A program made the position numbers and the translations under genes. 64,000 bases of DNA, taken from the NCBI RefSeq assembly GCF_050947335.1, contig NC_134984.1:13435926-13499925 (forward strand), in the 5' to 3' direction. This document shows, piece by piece, positions 22,051 to 34,640 of the stretch. This DNA is from Megachile rotundata. Taxonomy: Eukaryota; Arthropoda; Insecta; Hymenoptera; Megachilidae. Positions within the stretch are counted from its first letter, which is position 1, and every line of letters begins with the position of its first letter. Under the pieces are notes generated by a model. The model worked only from the letters and a program-made list of their open reading frames with translations. It was not told where the DNA came from and made no database searches.

Positions 22051-23165
22051 GTGAAGTGGTAGAACGGTAGTAAGATGGAAAAGTATTACCGTGGAGAAAT
22101 CATGAAACGAATGGTAGAATAAGAAGGGTAAGAGTTGTGATATCGTGAAGTAAGATGGAGAAGTATTTGAATAGTGAATAAGCCATGGAATGAAAAAGTG
22201 GAATAGAATGAGGAAGGTAGAATGGAGTAGTGATATCGTGAAGTAAAATGAAAAAATTTTACAATAGTGAATGAACAAAATTAGTGAAACAGTAGAGTAA
22301 TAGAATCAGGAAGATGGAGTAGTAATATCATAAGTCACAATGAAAACATTTTGGAATGGTGGATGAGCAAAATAATGAAACAGTAGAATAATAGAATCAG
22401 GAAGATGGAGTAGTGATATCATGAAGTAAAATGAAATAATTTTACAATAGTAAATAAACAAAATTAGTGAAACAGTAGAGTAATAGAATTAGTAAGATGG
22501 AGTAGTGATATCATGAAGCAAAATGAAACAATTTTACAATAGTGAATAAACAAAATTAGTGAAACAGTAGAGTAATAGAATTAGTAAGATGGAGTAGTGA
22601 TATCATGAAGTAAAATGAAACAATTTTACAATAGTGAATAAACAAAATTAGTGAAACAGTCGAGTAATAGAATTAGTAAGATGGAGTAGTGATATCATGA
22701 AGCAAAATGAAACAATTTTACAATAGTGAATAAACAAAATTAGTGAAACAGTAGAATAATAGAATCAGGATGATGGAGTAGTAATATCATAAGTCACAAT
22801 GAAAACATTTTGGAATGGTGGATGAGCAAGACAATGAAACAGTAGAATAATAGAATCAGGAAGATGGAGTAGTGATACTATAAATCAAAATGGCGGAGTA
22901 TTTGAATAGTGGAGAAGTGAAACAGTAGAATGAGAAAGGCAAGATGGAGTAGTGACGTCGTGAAGTAAGATGGAGAAGTATTTGAATAGTGGATAACCGA
23001 AAGAATGAAACAGTGGAGTAATAGGATGAGGAAGGTAAAATGGAGTAGTGATATTATAAATCAAAATGGAAAAATTTTACAACAATAAATAAACAAAATT
23101 AGTGAAACAGTAGAACAATAAAATCAAGAAAATGGTGTAATGATATCGTGAACTAATCTCCTTTG
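22051..23165 (+). repeat. ~92-bp tandem array
   Basis: Copies of a unit with landmarks agtaagatggagtagtgatat, catgaagtaaaatgaaa and aacaaaattagtgaaacag. The landmark agtaagatgg occurs at 22491, 22583 and 22675, exactly 92 bp apart. Outer copies are more diverged. Confidence 0.9.
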
Positions 23166-23880
23166 CCATTTAAAATGTCTCCTCAGAGGCGACAGTACAA
23201 ACTATAAAAATAGTAAAACAGTACAATATTAGAATAAAAGTATAATAATCTTGAATCTTAAACACGGAGTTGCTAAATTAAAATAATAAATTTAATTAAA
23301 CAACGAAGTAAATTAATTCGTCGAAACTTTAGGGGAATTTAAGTTGGTCTATTAAAAAGCTCTCCTGAGCATTCCAGATAGTCGTAGGTAGCAAAGGGGA
23401 GAAGGAAATTATACGAGTGTGCCACGGCTGATTAATCCTGAAAATGGAAAGCAACTCGACGTAAATTTGCATTAATGGCACATGTGCGTTCTCATGCTAT
23501 CGATTTTCTCGCCAATTATATTCCGGGGTTTTCTGCCTGCTCCTAACACGTTCGTTCTCCTTTTCAACGTTTCTCGTCAGAACGGAATCCATTGGTATAT
23601 ATCATTGTTCGTGGAATCGTTTCATTCGTTTTTCTTCGTTTTCCATCTTCCTCCCGATCCTGCACGATGTTCTATGTATGAATTCACGAACCACCTACTT
23701 TAACACCGTTGCCGTTATTCCTTAGTCGAAACAGTGCGGAAAATATTCAATTTTTGCGACAGTTTTATTCGATACTCGAAGGATAATCGACTGTGGTTCT
23801 CTGAAGGATAGACTACCGTTACTCTAGTTAACATCTGAATATCATGGCACATTTCTTATCATTTTTTTTGTTTATCTCAT
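23166..23880. other. Unique stretch, no gene identified
   Basis: AT-rich with one 73-codon frame (23482-23703). No family resemblance. Confidence 0.5.
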
Positions 23881-24515
23881 CAGTAGATATATAAGATGGT
23901 GGGTACATTATCAGTAGATATACAAGATAGTGGATATGCCATTGGTGGATGCACAAGATGGTGGATACACCTTCAGTGGATACACAAGATGGTGGATAGA
24001 CTATCAGTAGATACACAAAATGGTGGATAGACCATCAGTAGATAGACAAAATGGTGGATACACCTTCAGTGGATATACAAGATGATGGATATGCCATTGG
24101 TGGATGCACAAGATGGTGGATACACCTTCAGTGGATGCACAAGATGGTGGATAGACTATCAGTAGATGCATAAAATGGTGGATAGACCATCAGTAGATAG
24201 ACAAAATGGTGGATACACCATCAGTGGATACACAAGATTGTGGATTCACCTTCAGTGGATATACAAGATGGTGGATAGACTATCAGTACATACACAAAAT
24301 GGTGGATACACCATCAGTAGATACACAAAATAATGGATACACCATCAGCAGATAGACAAAATGGTGGATACACCATCAGTGGATACACCTTCAGTGGATA
24401 TACAAGATGGTGGATAGACTATCAGTACATACACAAAATGGTGGATAGACCATCAGTAGATACACAAAATAATGGATACACCATCAGCAGATACGCAAAA
24501 TGGTGTATCCAGTTA
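23881..24515 (+). repeat. 31-bp tandem array (GGTGGATACACCATCAGTGG)
   Basis: About 20 copies of a 31-bp unit: GGTGGATACACCATCAGTGG followed by atacacaaaat. Landmark positions 23960, 23991 and 24022 confirm the period. The 62- and 75-codon frames inside are repeat artefacts. Confidence 0.92.
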
Positions 24516-25155
24516 AATTATTGCATCTCTAAAACCTTGTACCAACATTTAATGCTGTAATATGCATTCTAGCACCTAACACACTGGTTAGGTTCTTCAA
24601 CCACAACTTCATCAGCCTTTTCGCCGTCTTGCAAGAATGTATTCCATTACAGCAACGAGTTCGTCGACCATAATTGGTTCATCCTCACCTCGCCAATTCC
24701 CTGTAAATAAATATTTCATTCTTTGACCCGTCACCATAATTCCTGGCCTCTTGTGGTTCAGGTTGACACCGCCGGAAACCTGTTACTGACATCCGTTGCG
24801 AACTCGAAGGAAAATAACCGGACGTCGAGTGGAGTCGCTATTGTTTCCCCAGGAACGTTGGGAAAAATTCCACCGGCACCTACGAACAAATATTATTTTG
24901 CATTCAAACAATTATTATTTGTCCTCTAATTGCTACGGAAATTATCTCCGGAAAAAGCTTCTTCTGTTGACACGGTTAAGAACTATTTATTTTGCAAAAT
25001 TATTCTACTTGCTGCATTGTTGTCACGAAATTTACTTTCTTTTATAGTTTAACTCTTAAACATGGCGTATACTTTCATTTTCGACGTAGAATAATTCTGG
25101 TTACTTAGTTTTTGTGTTAGTTGATTTTTGTCAATATTTTGAGGTAAATTGCAAG
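24516..25155. other. Unique stretch, no gene identified
   Basis: The segment at 24720-24880 is GC-richer and contains overlapping 68- and 83-codon frames, but no recognisable domain or clear splice pair. Confidence 0.45.
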
Positions 25156-25555
25156 TCTTTTAGATATTAAAATTACTAATTTTTTTTATGTCAAAGTCAT
25201 CAATTTATTAAATATTAAAATTGTAATTTTTTTAAATATTAAAACCATAAATTTTTTAGACACAAAAATGACAAATTTTGTAGATATTAAAATCACAAAT
25301 TTTATTGATATTAAAATCACAAATTTTTTAAATATTAAAATCACAAATTTTGTCAGATATTAAAATTAAAAATTTTTTAAATATTAAATTCCACAGTTTG
25401 TTGTATGTTAAAATTACCAATATATCAAATACTAACAGTACAAATGTTGCAGATATTAAAACCCTAAATTTTCTAAGCATAAAAACAATAAATTTGTTAC
25501 ATATTAAAATTGCAAACCTCGATATTAAAATAATAAATTTGTTTGGTACTTTTGC
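25156..25555 (+). repeat. 24-bp tandem array (GATATTAAAATCACAAATTT)
   Basis: The landmark atattaaaa recurs at about 25164, 25212, 25236, 25284, 25308 and 25332, with spacings of 24 or 48. The unit is AT-rich and 3 x 8 bp. The 77-codon frame at 25350 is a repeat translation. Confidence 0.85.
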
Positions 25556-27300
25556 AACCGAGTGTTTTCGTCGGGCAAATTAAATTTCACAGTCGCGAAT
25601 GGTAGAAATAAACAGAAAGGATGCAAGACCTTTGTACCGCATTTACAAATAATATTTTAAGTAACGAAATGTTTTTGTTGCGTATATTCAAAGCAACACA
25701 AGCTTTGTAAGAAAATACCTTTTGCTTTTATCGCTGTTTATCGATGTTTCAGCGACACATATTGGGTACAATACATTTTTCTGTTCTCTTCAGCTGTTTT
25801 TCACGAGAATATTTAAAATATGAAATTGAGAAACGATATCAATTCCGAAACGGAACGAATGCAATTTCTATTTAAATCGCGATCGCCATAAAACTTCCAA
25901 ATCCCTTCTCGATTCAGATTTCGTTATTAAAAATTGATTTATGCACATTAAATTCACAACATGCTCATAGTATCGCTATTGAAATTGTTGACAATGCCCG
26001 GCTATGCGAAATAGCCTTTCAATAACTCGTCGACAACTTTTCCTTTCAGCGAAACACTTTTGTCACGTATTAATATTATTTAAATATCCTCTTCATCTCG
26101 TAGTTACCTTTAGATATGATTTTTATAAGAAAACAGAATTTAATTTAGCATAGATTTACATTTTAATCGTTTCGATAGAGAGAACGAATTTTAAAAAAAT
26201 GTAAAAGGAACACACGTGTGTCACATGTGTGATCATTCATTATTCAATTAAAAAAAATTGAAAATTGTTGAAATAAAAAAAAAACTGAAGACTGAACGAT
26301 TGTCATATTAAAACACTGAGGATTGAAATATTGATTGAATAAAAAACATTGAAGCTGATTGTTGAATTAAAAAAAAATTGGAATTTGAAAAATTGATGAT
26401 TCAATTAAAAAAACGTATGTTACCTTAAAGGAGGTTAAAAATAACGTTCTAAAAATAATTGCAGAGAATAAAAAATGTAAATGCAATTTTTCTCTCGTAC
26501 GATAAAAAGCTAAATAAAGGAAGTTCTCTTTTAATTAAACTGTAACGATGTAATTAAGCGCAAAATTCATTCGATAAATCGATTATTAAGCTTCGAAAGA
26601 TTTGACTAGCTTCGGAGTTGAAGCGGTGTAAATTATCCAGGTGCAAATATAATTAAAATTCGACAGGAGGTTAAACCGAGCAAAAATTGAAGGGAACCTT
26701 AAATAGCTGAATCTTAAGTTTTCATTAAACTAATGGGTAACAGTTTAACGAACCGCTCGAAGGCACTGCAAGTAATTTTCTCACGGGTCGAAAGTTATAA
26801 ACGACGACGATCGGTTTCCCTTCACGAAAATCTGCCTTCGTACAAAGAATTAATCTCGAAGCTCCTTGTTAATCCGAGAAGAAAACATGGTTGCAAAGCC
26901 TCGGTAGACAGTTTTCAAATAATTATCAACATACAATGATGTAAAATGTATAAAAACTTTTATTAAATACAATATTCAAAGGCACTGAAATGCGATTTTT
27001 AAAGACTACTTTAATCCGCCATTTTTCAGCAAAACGCATTGCTGGAAATTTCATTTTTAAATAACTGCGTTTCAACCGAAAGGTTGCATAAATAATCTTA
27101 ACAATCGTACATTTTTTATGTCAGCGAAATTTAATATTTTTATGGAGCGTAACATGAAAAACAAATATCAAGAATAGCATTCATACAAACGTTAAAATGC
27201 ATTTTTCAATCTTCATTTAAATAAAGTGCCTATAGTTTACTAGCTATTTGTCTTAGTTTAAAAATAAACGCTCTTGGAAGGTTTGCTGTTTTTTATACAT
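25556..27300. other. Unique AT-rich stretch, no gene identified
   Basis: Short poly-A-rich low-complexity runs at 26180-26420. A 68-codon frame (26733-26939) has ordinary composition but no motif I recognise. Confidence 0.5.
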
Positions 27301-27307
27301 AAAATTA

Positions 27308-27539
27308 TATTTAAAGAAGAGAGATGCAATATTTGTTCGTATAGTATAGAATTCTTAAAATAATATAGGATTTTTGTAATTTAATGTATGGTACAGAAGA
27401 AAAATACATAAAAATTTGTTTTTTACAGAATTTATATTTTTTAGTTCCAGCACGTGGTGTTTTAAGAATTAAATTTCGCGCCATGATTGTTAAAAATGGC
27501 ATACCTTATGAAAATGGCGGTTACCTAACCTTAATTAGT
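27308..27539 (+). repeat. Dispersed repeat, partial copy C
   Basis: Matches the first ~230 bp of the adjacent copy B (atttaaagaagagagat, aattcttaaaataatatag, tttaagaattaaatttcgcg, aaaatggc) and then stops at ggttacctaacctt, where copy B begins. The 5' part of the repeat is therefore tandemly duplicated here. Confidence 0.78.
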
Positions 27540-28155
27540 ATTTAAAGAAGAGAGATAAAATATTTGTTCATGTAATATAGAATTCTTAAAATAATATAGA
27601 CTGTTCGTGTAATATAATATTTGATACAGAAGAAAAATGCATAAAAATTTACTATTCACAGAATTTGTATGTTTTAATTAAAGCATATGGTTCTTTAAGA
27701 ATTAAATTTCGCGTCATGATCGTTCAAAATGGCGTACATTACGAAAATGGCGTTCATTATATAAATGGCGGTCACCTAGCTTACAATTTCAGAACCGTTA
27801 TAAGAGTTCCCTGCTGATTTTTACCGCAACAATAATACCGTTTTTATGACTTACTCAAATCGAGACGTTTCTGCATAAATCAGAAAATTTCTAAGCGTCA
27901 CATCTCGAAAAATAATAAAAATCGATTAAATACATTAAATCTTGAATTCGTCTTGAAAAGCATTATCGTGATCGAAAAAAAGATATATAGTTCCATTTAA
28001 AAAACGAAACTTCATCATATCTTTTACATTAATAACATTAAAAAAATTTTTACGTCAAAACATAGAGCCCCTTTATCCTGCGATTTCCATATAAACACTT
28101 TTTCGTGTCATCAATAGTTCATGAAATATCGCGCTGTCATACGTGGACACCCTGC
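27540..28155 (+). repeat. Dispersed repeat, copy B
   Basis: Near full-length relative of 7412-7990, ending in ggacaccctgc. It extends about 40 bp further left than the aligned part of copy A, sharing that segment with copy C. Divergence by eye is around 5-10 percent. Confidence 0.8.
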
Positions 28156-28575
28156 ACGCTATAGAGTATATGTGAACGTGGCTTGAAATAAGCGACACGT
28201 ACTAAACTAACGAACGTCGCCAAAATGCAAATCGGGAGAAATCTCTAACGAGCGTTTCAACAATCGCAGTTTACTTGTTTCGAACGATTTTCCAACCGGT
28301 AGCTCCTCTTGAATCGCCGATAATTACAAATTGCCTGTTAATTACACCGGTCGGTTTAATCGTGGTTACAGGCTTCGAGCTCGAGACGCGTATTACGGGC
28401 TAAATAGTCGCTTCTTACAATTATCCTCGTTATCATGCTCCGATAGTAAATCGACCATAATTACTTCGTTAATAATCTAAGATTTTTGCATTATCTTGCA
28501 GTTTTCTGATTTCACTGTTGGCGATGTGGAAATTTGGGATATTTGATAAATTAAAGATTGCTAAATTTAGAAATT
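28156..28575. other. Unique stretch, no gene identified
   Basis: Somewhat GC-richer at 28180-28450 with no frame of note. Confidence 0.45.
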
Positions 28576-28850
28576 TTGTAGTGGATGTGAGGTAGTTTGG
28601 TAAAGTGTTGATTTGGTAAGATGATAATTTGATCAGATTTATGGTGGATGTTTGGTAATTTAGTTGGGTCATGATTTCATAAGATGATAATTTGATGAGA
28701 TCTGTGGTGGATATTTGGTAATTTAGTTGGGTCATGAATTCATAAGACGATAATTTGATAAGATGTTAATTTGATGAAATGATAATTTGATAAGATGATA
28801 ACTTGATGAAGTGATAATTTAATAAGATGTTAATTTGATAACTACATGTA
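28576..28850 (+). repeat. Short 63-bp / 16-bp mixed array
   Basis: ggtggat(g/a)tttggtaattt at 28643 and 28706 (63 bp apart), followed by 16-bp iterations of gataatttgataagat. Confidence 0.75.
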
Positions 28851-29985
28851 CTTTATAAATTCAAAACTTGATAAAAATTCGTCTTCAAATTGCACCAACC
28901 AAAGGACTTCATAAATGTTCTGAATCTTCAATGACGAGATAATCATTAAGCGTTTCTCGAAAAGTGGCAATTAACACGCGGACCTTCGCTCAAAACGCTA
29001 ATCCGTAAGATAATGAAATTTCATATTACAATCTTAAGCTTGCAGTTTAATCCGTTCTGTTGAGTCATTCTACACTCTTAATCCTGCTCCTCTTTCAAAT
29101 CCTCTCGTTTGTCCTAGTAGAAGCTACCGCTGCATTCACAGAAATATTCAGCCCTTTGTATTCAGAAGAACTCTTTTTCAACAACAATTTTGAATCAGTA
29201 TTTTTCAACTATAAATAATACGTACGTAACAAACCTCAGCAATTAATAAACGAGAAATAACTTCAAAAGAATTCAGTCAACTAAAACGTTTCAAAGTCTG
29301 CCATTCGCAGAAATGCCTTCGTTTTCAAAGAGTCAAATTTTGACGAACAAGAGAATTCGTACGAGGCGAAAAAAGAGTTGCAAACGGACATGATTGAAGT
29401 CTCGTTTCTTTCTGCGGTATAATAGAATTCTGATTAAAATTCTCTGGTTCCCTTTTTTTTCTATCATCGTTCCACGCTTTTTGATCCTCTGTTTTCGTTC
29501 CATGTGCGCGATTCCTGTGTCCGACTTTATTAAATGCGAGCAAGTAAATTCGAAAATCGATGCAACAAGCACAGCCGGTGTCATTTTTTCGTGTGGACGC
29601 TGGTTTAAATTCGCGTTATCCTGTCAAAGCTTATCCGATAATGCAGTTTTCGCGTCTGTCTTTTGTAAAAATGAAAGATATCCGTTGCAAACCTTCAATT
29701 TCCGAGTAAAAAACGAGGATGCAACCTCTTTTTTCATTTATCAGCAGACGTTGCTTGTAAATACGACATTTTTACTACGAGATTTATTCCTGCTGCAATT
29801 TTCATCCGGTTTGCAATTAGTGATTTATTAGGTGTCTGTGATAGAAACGTGTATTTGTAAAATCTAAGATTCTAACATTACAGGATATTCCTAGTTATAT
29901 AATTTCCTATACAGTTGTATCTTTATAAATTCAATTTTTGAGGAACAAATATTACTAGAACATAAAATTACTACATTTCTGAATC
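28851..29985. other. Unique stretch, no gene called
   Basis: Contains a 145-codon + frame (29394-29831) with plausible length but hydrophobic, low-information composition, no acceptor or donor in frame and no domain I recognise. I leave it uncalled. Confidence 0.45.
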
Positions 29986-31560
29986 ACTAGTTTCGTAAGT
30001 TAGACTTCCCAAGTCTCTAGATCTCAAAATCTCTAGTTTTAAAAAACTAGATTTCCAAATTCCCAGATTCAAAAATCCCTAAATTCAAAAATTCCTTAGA
30101 TTCAAAAATCCCTAAACTTCCAAGTCACTAGTTTCCAATTTCTTAAATTTCAAAATCCCTAGGCTCAAAATTTCCTAGATTAAAAGATCCTTAGATTCTT
30201 AAGTCACTGATCCCCAAATTCATAGATTCAAAAATCCCTAGTCCCAAGAGTCCCTAAGATTCCCAAATCGCTAAATTCTCAAATCCCTAAATTCCCAAAT
30301 CCCTAAATTCCCAAATCCCTAAATTCCCAAATCCCTAGATTCCCACATCCCTAGATTCCCAAATCTCTAGTTTCCCAAATCCCTAGATTCCCAAATCCCT
30401 AAATTCCCAAATTTCTAAATTCCCAAATCCCTAGATTCCCAAATCCTTAGATTCCCAAATCCCTAAATTCCCAAATTTCTAAATTCCCAAATCCCTAGAT
30501 TCCCAAATCCTTAGATTCCCAAATCCCTAGATTCCCAAATTCTTAAATTCCCAAATCCTTAGATTCCCAAATCCCTAGATTCCCAAATTCTTAAATTCCC
30601 AAATCCTTAAATTCCCAAATCTCTAAATTCCCAAATCCCTGGATCCCCAAATCCCTAGATTCCCAAATCCCTAGATACCCAAATCCCTAAATTCCCAAAT
30701 CCCTAGATTCCCAAATTCTTAAATTCCCAAATCCCTAAATTCCCAAATCTCTAAATTCCCAAATCCCTGGATCCCCAAATCCCTAGATTCCCAAATCCCT
30801 GGATCCCCAAATCCCTAGATTCCCAAATCCCTAGATACCCAAATCCCTAAATTCCCAAATTCCTAAATTCCTAAATCCCTAAATTCCCAAATCCCTAAAT
30901 TCCCAAATCCCTAAATTCCCAAATCTATAAATTCCCAAATCCCTAAATTCGCAAATCCCTAAATTCCCAAATGCCTAAATTCCCAAATCTCTAAATTCCC
31001 AAATCCCTGGATCCCCAAATCCCTAGATTCCCAAATCCCTGGATCCCCAAATCCCTAGATTCCCAAATCCCTAGATACCCAAATCCCTAAATTCCCAAAT
31101 TCCTAAATTCCTAAATCCCTAAATTCCCAAATCCCTAAATTCCCAAATCCCTAAATTCCCAAATCTATAAATTCCCAAATCCCTAAATTCGCAAATCCCT
31201 AAATTCCCAAATGCCTAAATTCCCAAATCTCTAAATTCCCAAATCCCTAAATCCCCAAATCCCTAGATTCCCAAATCCCTAGATTCCCAAATCCCTAAAT
31301 TCCCAAATCGCTAAATTCCCAAATCCCTAGATTCCTAAATCCCTAAATTCCCAAATCGCTAAATTCCCAAATCCCTAAATTCCCAAATCTCTAAATTCCC
31401 AAATCCCTAAATTCCCAAATCCCTAAATTCCCAAATCCCTAGATTCCCAAATCCCTAAATTCCCAAATCCCTAAATTCCCAAATCTCTAAATTCCCAAAT
31501 CCATAAATTCCCAAATTCCTAGATACCCCCGTCTTTAGATCCTCAAATCGTTATTATTCC
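29986..31560 (+). repeat. 16-bp tandem array (AAATTCCCAAATCCCT), longest in the window
   Basis: About 80 clean copies from 30250 to 31520, decaying at both ends. Every 8 bp carries a CCC tract (GGG on -). A stretch of about 500 bp from 30733 is a perfect tandem duplication with a 240-bp (15 x 16) offset: lines starting at 30781, 30841 and 30901 equal those at 31021, 31081 and 31141, base for base. No long frame opens here because the unit contains TAA/TAG. Confidence 0.94.
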
Positions 31561-31782
31561 TAATTTCTTAGATTCCCTAGATGTTTGTACTCCTATATCT
31601 GTAGATCTTCAGAGCCCTAGGTTTCTAGATTTCTAAATCCTTATACTCTAAGTTATTACACAATTTGGATATTTCATCTTGATTTCTGTTCCTTTTTAGT
31701 TACTGTTAGTAATCGTTGTGTAATGTTACATCTTGTTATGAATGAATTATACAATTCGTCATATTACAAATCTTAAATATAT

Positions 31783-31818
31783 TTTAACAGTATCAATGCT
31801 TTTCTGTTTCAGGTAAGT
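31783..31818 (+). promoter_or_regulatory. Ratchet-type recursive splice site candidate
   Basis: A pyrimidine-rich acceptor (tgcttttctgtttcag, ending 31812) abuts a perfect donor (GTAAGT at 31813-31818), giving CAG/GTAAGT with no exon between. The ttttaac at about 31783 could serve as branch point. A second consensus donor (ctc/gtaagt, 31861) lies 48 bp downstream and could define the recursive exon. It is on the same strand as PSMD1, about 24.85 kb after the donor at 6961, which is where such sites are expected in long insect introns. Confidence 0.6.
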
Positions 31819-31860
31819 GCACAATGCAACCCACTTGGAAATCAATTATGAATCTTCCTC

Positions 31861-32690
31861 GTAAGTCTGATTTTTGTAACTTTCTATAATTAATTTTCTA
31901 CGCAGTTTTTATACAAGCAAAAATATTTGCGATAACAAAAATATTGTTATCGCCACTATCTAACAGAAGTATTGACCCGAATAACTAATACCGTTGGGTC
32001 GAGCCCTTTCAAACATTTCAGAGATTCTATAAAATTGAATCGAAACATGTTTAAAACATTTCAGTAAATTTAATATGTATCATAATTCAAATGGGAAGGA
32101 AATATGATATTTCAATTGAATATCAAAATATGTAGCCACGTACTCTGCTCGAGGATTATGTAGAGCCGACAGTTGTATCGTGAATTTTAAACCAAAAGTA
32201 GAATTCGTAGCAGAAAGTTGCTAATTTCTGTTCGTCGTGATCTGGTTACGAAACGGCCACGGAAATTAGAGGTTGGATTTATTTTCGCTGATATTGCGTT
32301 TTCACCGCCTCGAACTCGTTAATCCTCTTTGGCATTATCACTCCACGACTAACGAATTCACTTATCATCGCGTTGAAATTATTCGTTCGCGGTTTATTTT
32401 GCAGAGTACGGTAGACTCTCGTTATATATTGCCTTTGTCGGAAAAGCAAAGTTGGGGATTGCCAATGTAGTTTAAATACTTTTTGCGAATTTATATTGCT
32501 CGCCTTTGTTCAGTCGAATAAGTACTGAAAGGGCTAATATTATTGTGCGAATGTTACGGCGGTGATATAACGAGAGGAAACGTATTTCAGGTTTTAGGGG
32601 AAAAGTAGTAAAATTTCAGATTCGAGAATTTGGAAATTTGAGGAGTTTCTAATTTTTCTATTACCATGTTCTGAAATATTTCAATTACCA
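31861..32690. other. Unique stretch, no gene identified
   Basis: Ordinary AT-rich intronic-looking sequence. A 65-codon frame at 32273-32470 has no recognised motif. Confidence 0.5.
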
Positions 32691-33130
32691 AATTTAGAAA
32701 CTACTTAAATATAAAAAATTGAGATTGTCAAAATAAAAAATATACAAACTACCAAAATATGAAAATATAGAAATTGCCAAAATAAAAAATATACAAATTG
32801 CCAAAATAAAAAATATACAAACTACCAAAATATAAAAATATAGAAATTGCCGAAATAAAAAATATACAAACTACCAAAATATAAAAATATAGAAATTGCC
32901 GAAATAAAAAATATACAAACTACCAAAATATAAAAATATAGAAATTGCCAAAATAAAAAATATACAAACTACCAAAATATAAAAATATAGAAATTGCCGA
33001 AATAAAAAATATACGAACTACCAAAATATAAAAATATAGAAATTGCCGAAATAAAAAATATACAAACTACCAAAATATAAAAATATAAAAATTACCAAAA
33101 TAAAAAAAAAATAGAAATGACCAAAATATA
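32691..33130 (+). repeat. 49-bp tandem array
   Basis: Eight or so copies of ccgaaataaaaaatatac + aaactaccaaaatataaaa + atatagaaatt. The landmark gccgaaat occurs at 32849 and 32898, 49 bp apart. Confidence 0.9.
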
Positions 33131-33960
33131 TCACCAAATATGGAAATTTGGTAATTTTAATACAGTCTTTTACATATCATTTAAAAACGAAGGGTATATA
33201 TGTAAATTCTCCATATTTTTCTTTATTGCATTCGATAATCTTTCCCGGTTATCCTTTTTCACGATAAAAATGATTTATCGAACTTGAATCGATTACACGT
33301 CGCTCTGTTAAGCATGCAAGCTTGTGCTTAACTGTTCAACGAAGTATACGAAACATAAATCTTTAGCGCGTTTAGATTTATTATGCAGCTACGTAATGAA
33401 AGAGTTTCATTAAATTTAATCGCTTGAATATTACGGTTTAGTTAATTGCAGAAATTGACATGGCCGTAATTAATAGTTTAGTGGATAATGAACTTCTTTA
33501 CACCGCGTACTTTTTGCACGGTGCATCAAGTGAATTGCAATTTTTGTCCCGTTAAACTCGTTAGTTAATTGAACTTTATGCAAACTACTTTTTCAAGCTG
33601 TTATAAACTAATAGCAACTAAACTAATTACAAAAAGTTTTGTAAGATAAAATCTGTATCTTGAATTTTGTATCGCAATTCATAGGTACATATATCTTAAG
33701 TTATCGATAGTGTAAATAAAACACAAAATGGTTGTTAGAACTCACCAGCAACGCATCGGTAGTCAAAGAGCAAGGGAACAGTATCAAAGTACTTAAAGTC
33801 AAATCCAGTCCTTTAATATGCACAAAAGCTCCTTTCTGCGAAACTAAGATCATTAAGCTCATTATGCATTTGGTATCTCGTTGAACACGCACTGTACCGC
33901 ACAGCTTTCTTGAATTATTCAAACAAGTTCCCAATTTTCATCTTCCCTTTTGCTTCTACG
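33131..33960. other. Unique stretch, no gene identified
   Basis: AT-rich. A 77-codon frame on - at 33701-33934 has no recognisable domain. Confidence 0.5.
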
Positions 33961-34640
33961 ATACGCACTCATATACATATAGACACATGTAGGGACACAT
34001 ACACATATGGAGACACGTACACATATAGGGACACATACACATATGGAGACACGTACACATATAGGGACACATACACGTATGGAGACACGTACACATATGG
34101 AGACACATACATATAGGGGGAGAGAGACACATATACACAGAGAGGGTAGGACACATAGATATGCATAGGTAGGGAGACACATATACACAGAGAGGGTGGA
34201 CACATAGATATGCATAGGTAGGGAGACACATATACACATATAGGGACACCTATATGTATAGGGATACATACACATATAGGGACACATATGCGTAGAGGGA
34301 CATATGCACATATAGGGATACATACACATATGGGGACACATATGCATAGAGGAACATATGCACATATAGGGACACATATACATATAGGGATACATACACA
34401 TATTGAGATACATACACATATACACAGAGAGGGACACATACATATGCACATGTAGGAAGATACGTATACGAGAGACATATACACACACAGAGTGAGACTC
34501 ATACGCAAAGAGAGAGACAGGCAGGGACCACATATACACAGAGAGACAGACAGACAGAAACCACATATACACAAAAAGAGAGACAGACAGAGACACATAC
34601 AAAGACACGTAGAAACATATATGTACACACACGCTCATAT
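33961..34640 (+). repeat. 18/36-bp ACAYATAGGGACAC tandem array
   Basis: Iterations of acacatatagggacac and acacatatggagacac; the landmark acacatatgg recurs 36 bp apart (34001, 34037). The right end (34430-34610) grades into agagagacagacag microsatellite. Frames of up to 243 codons on - read as CVCVPICVRVSI repeats. High Cys/Val/Ile regularity and use of several frames show they are repeat translations. Confidence 0.9.

Noticed and set aside
22051..24515. Regularly spaced repeats resembling a CRISPR array
   Set aside because: Whole units repeat without unique spacers, and the DNA is eukaryotic. These are satellites.
29394..29831. 145-codon + frame in unique sequence
   Set aside because: No recognised domain, no acceptor or donor in frame, and length within what chance allows in 64 kb x 6 frames.
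30250..31520. Interstitial telomeric repeat
   Set aside because: The unit is 16 bp with GGG every 8 bp, not the insect TTAGG pentamer.
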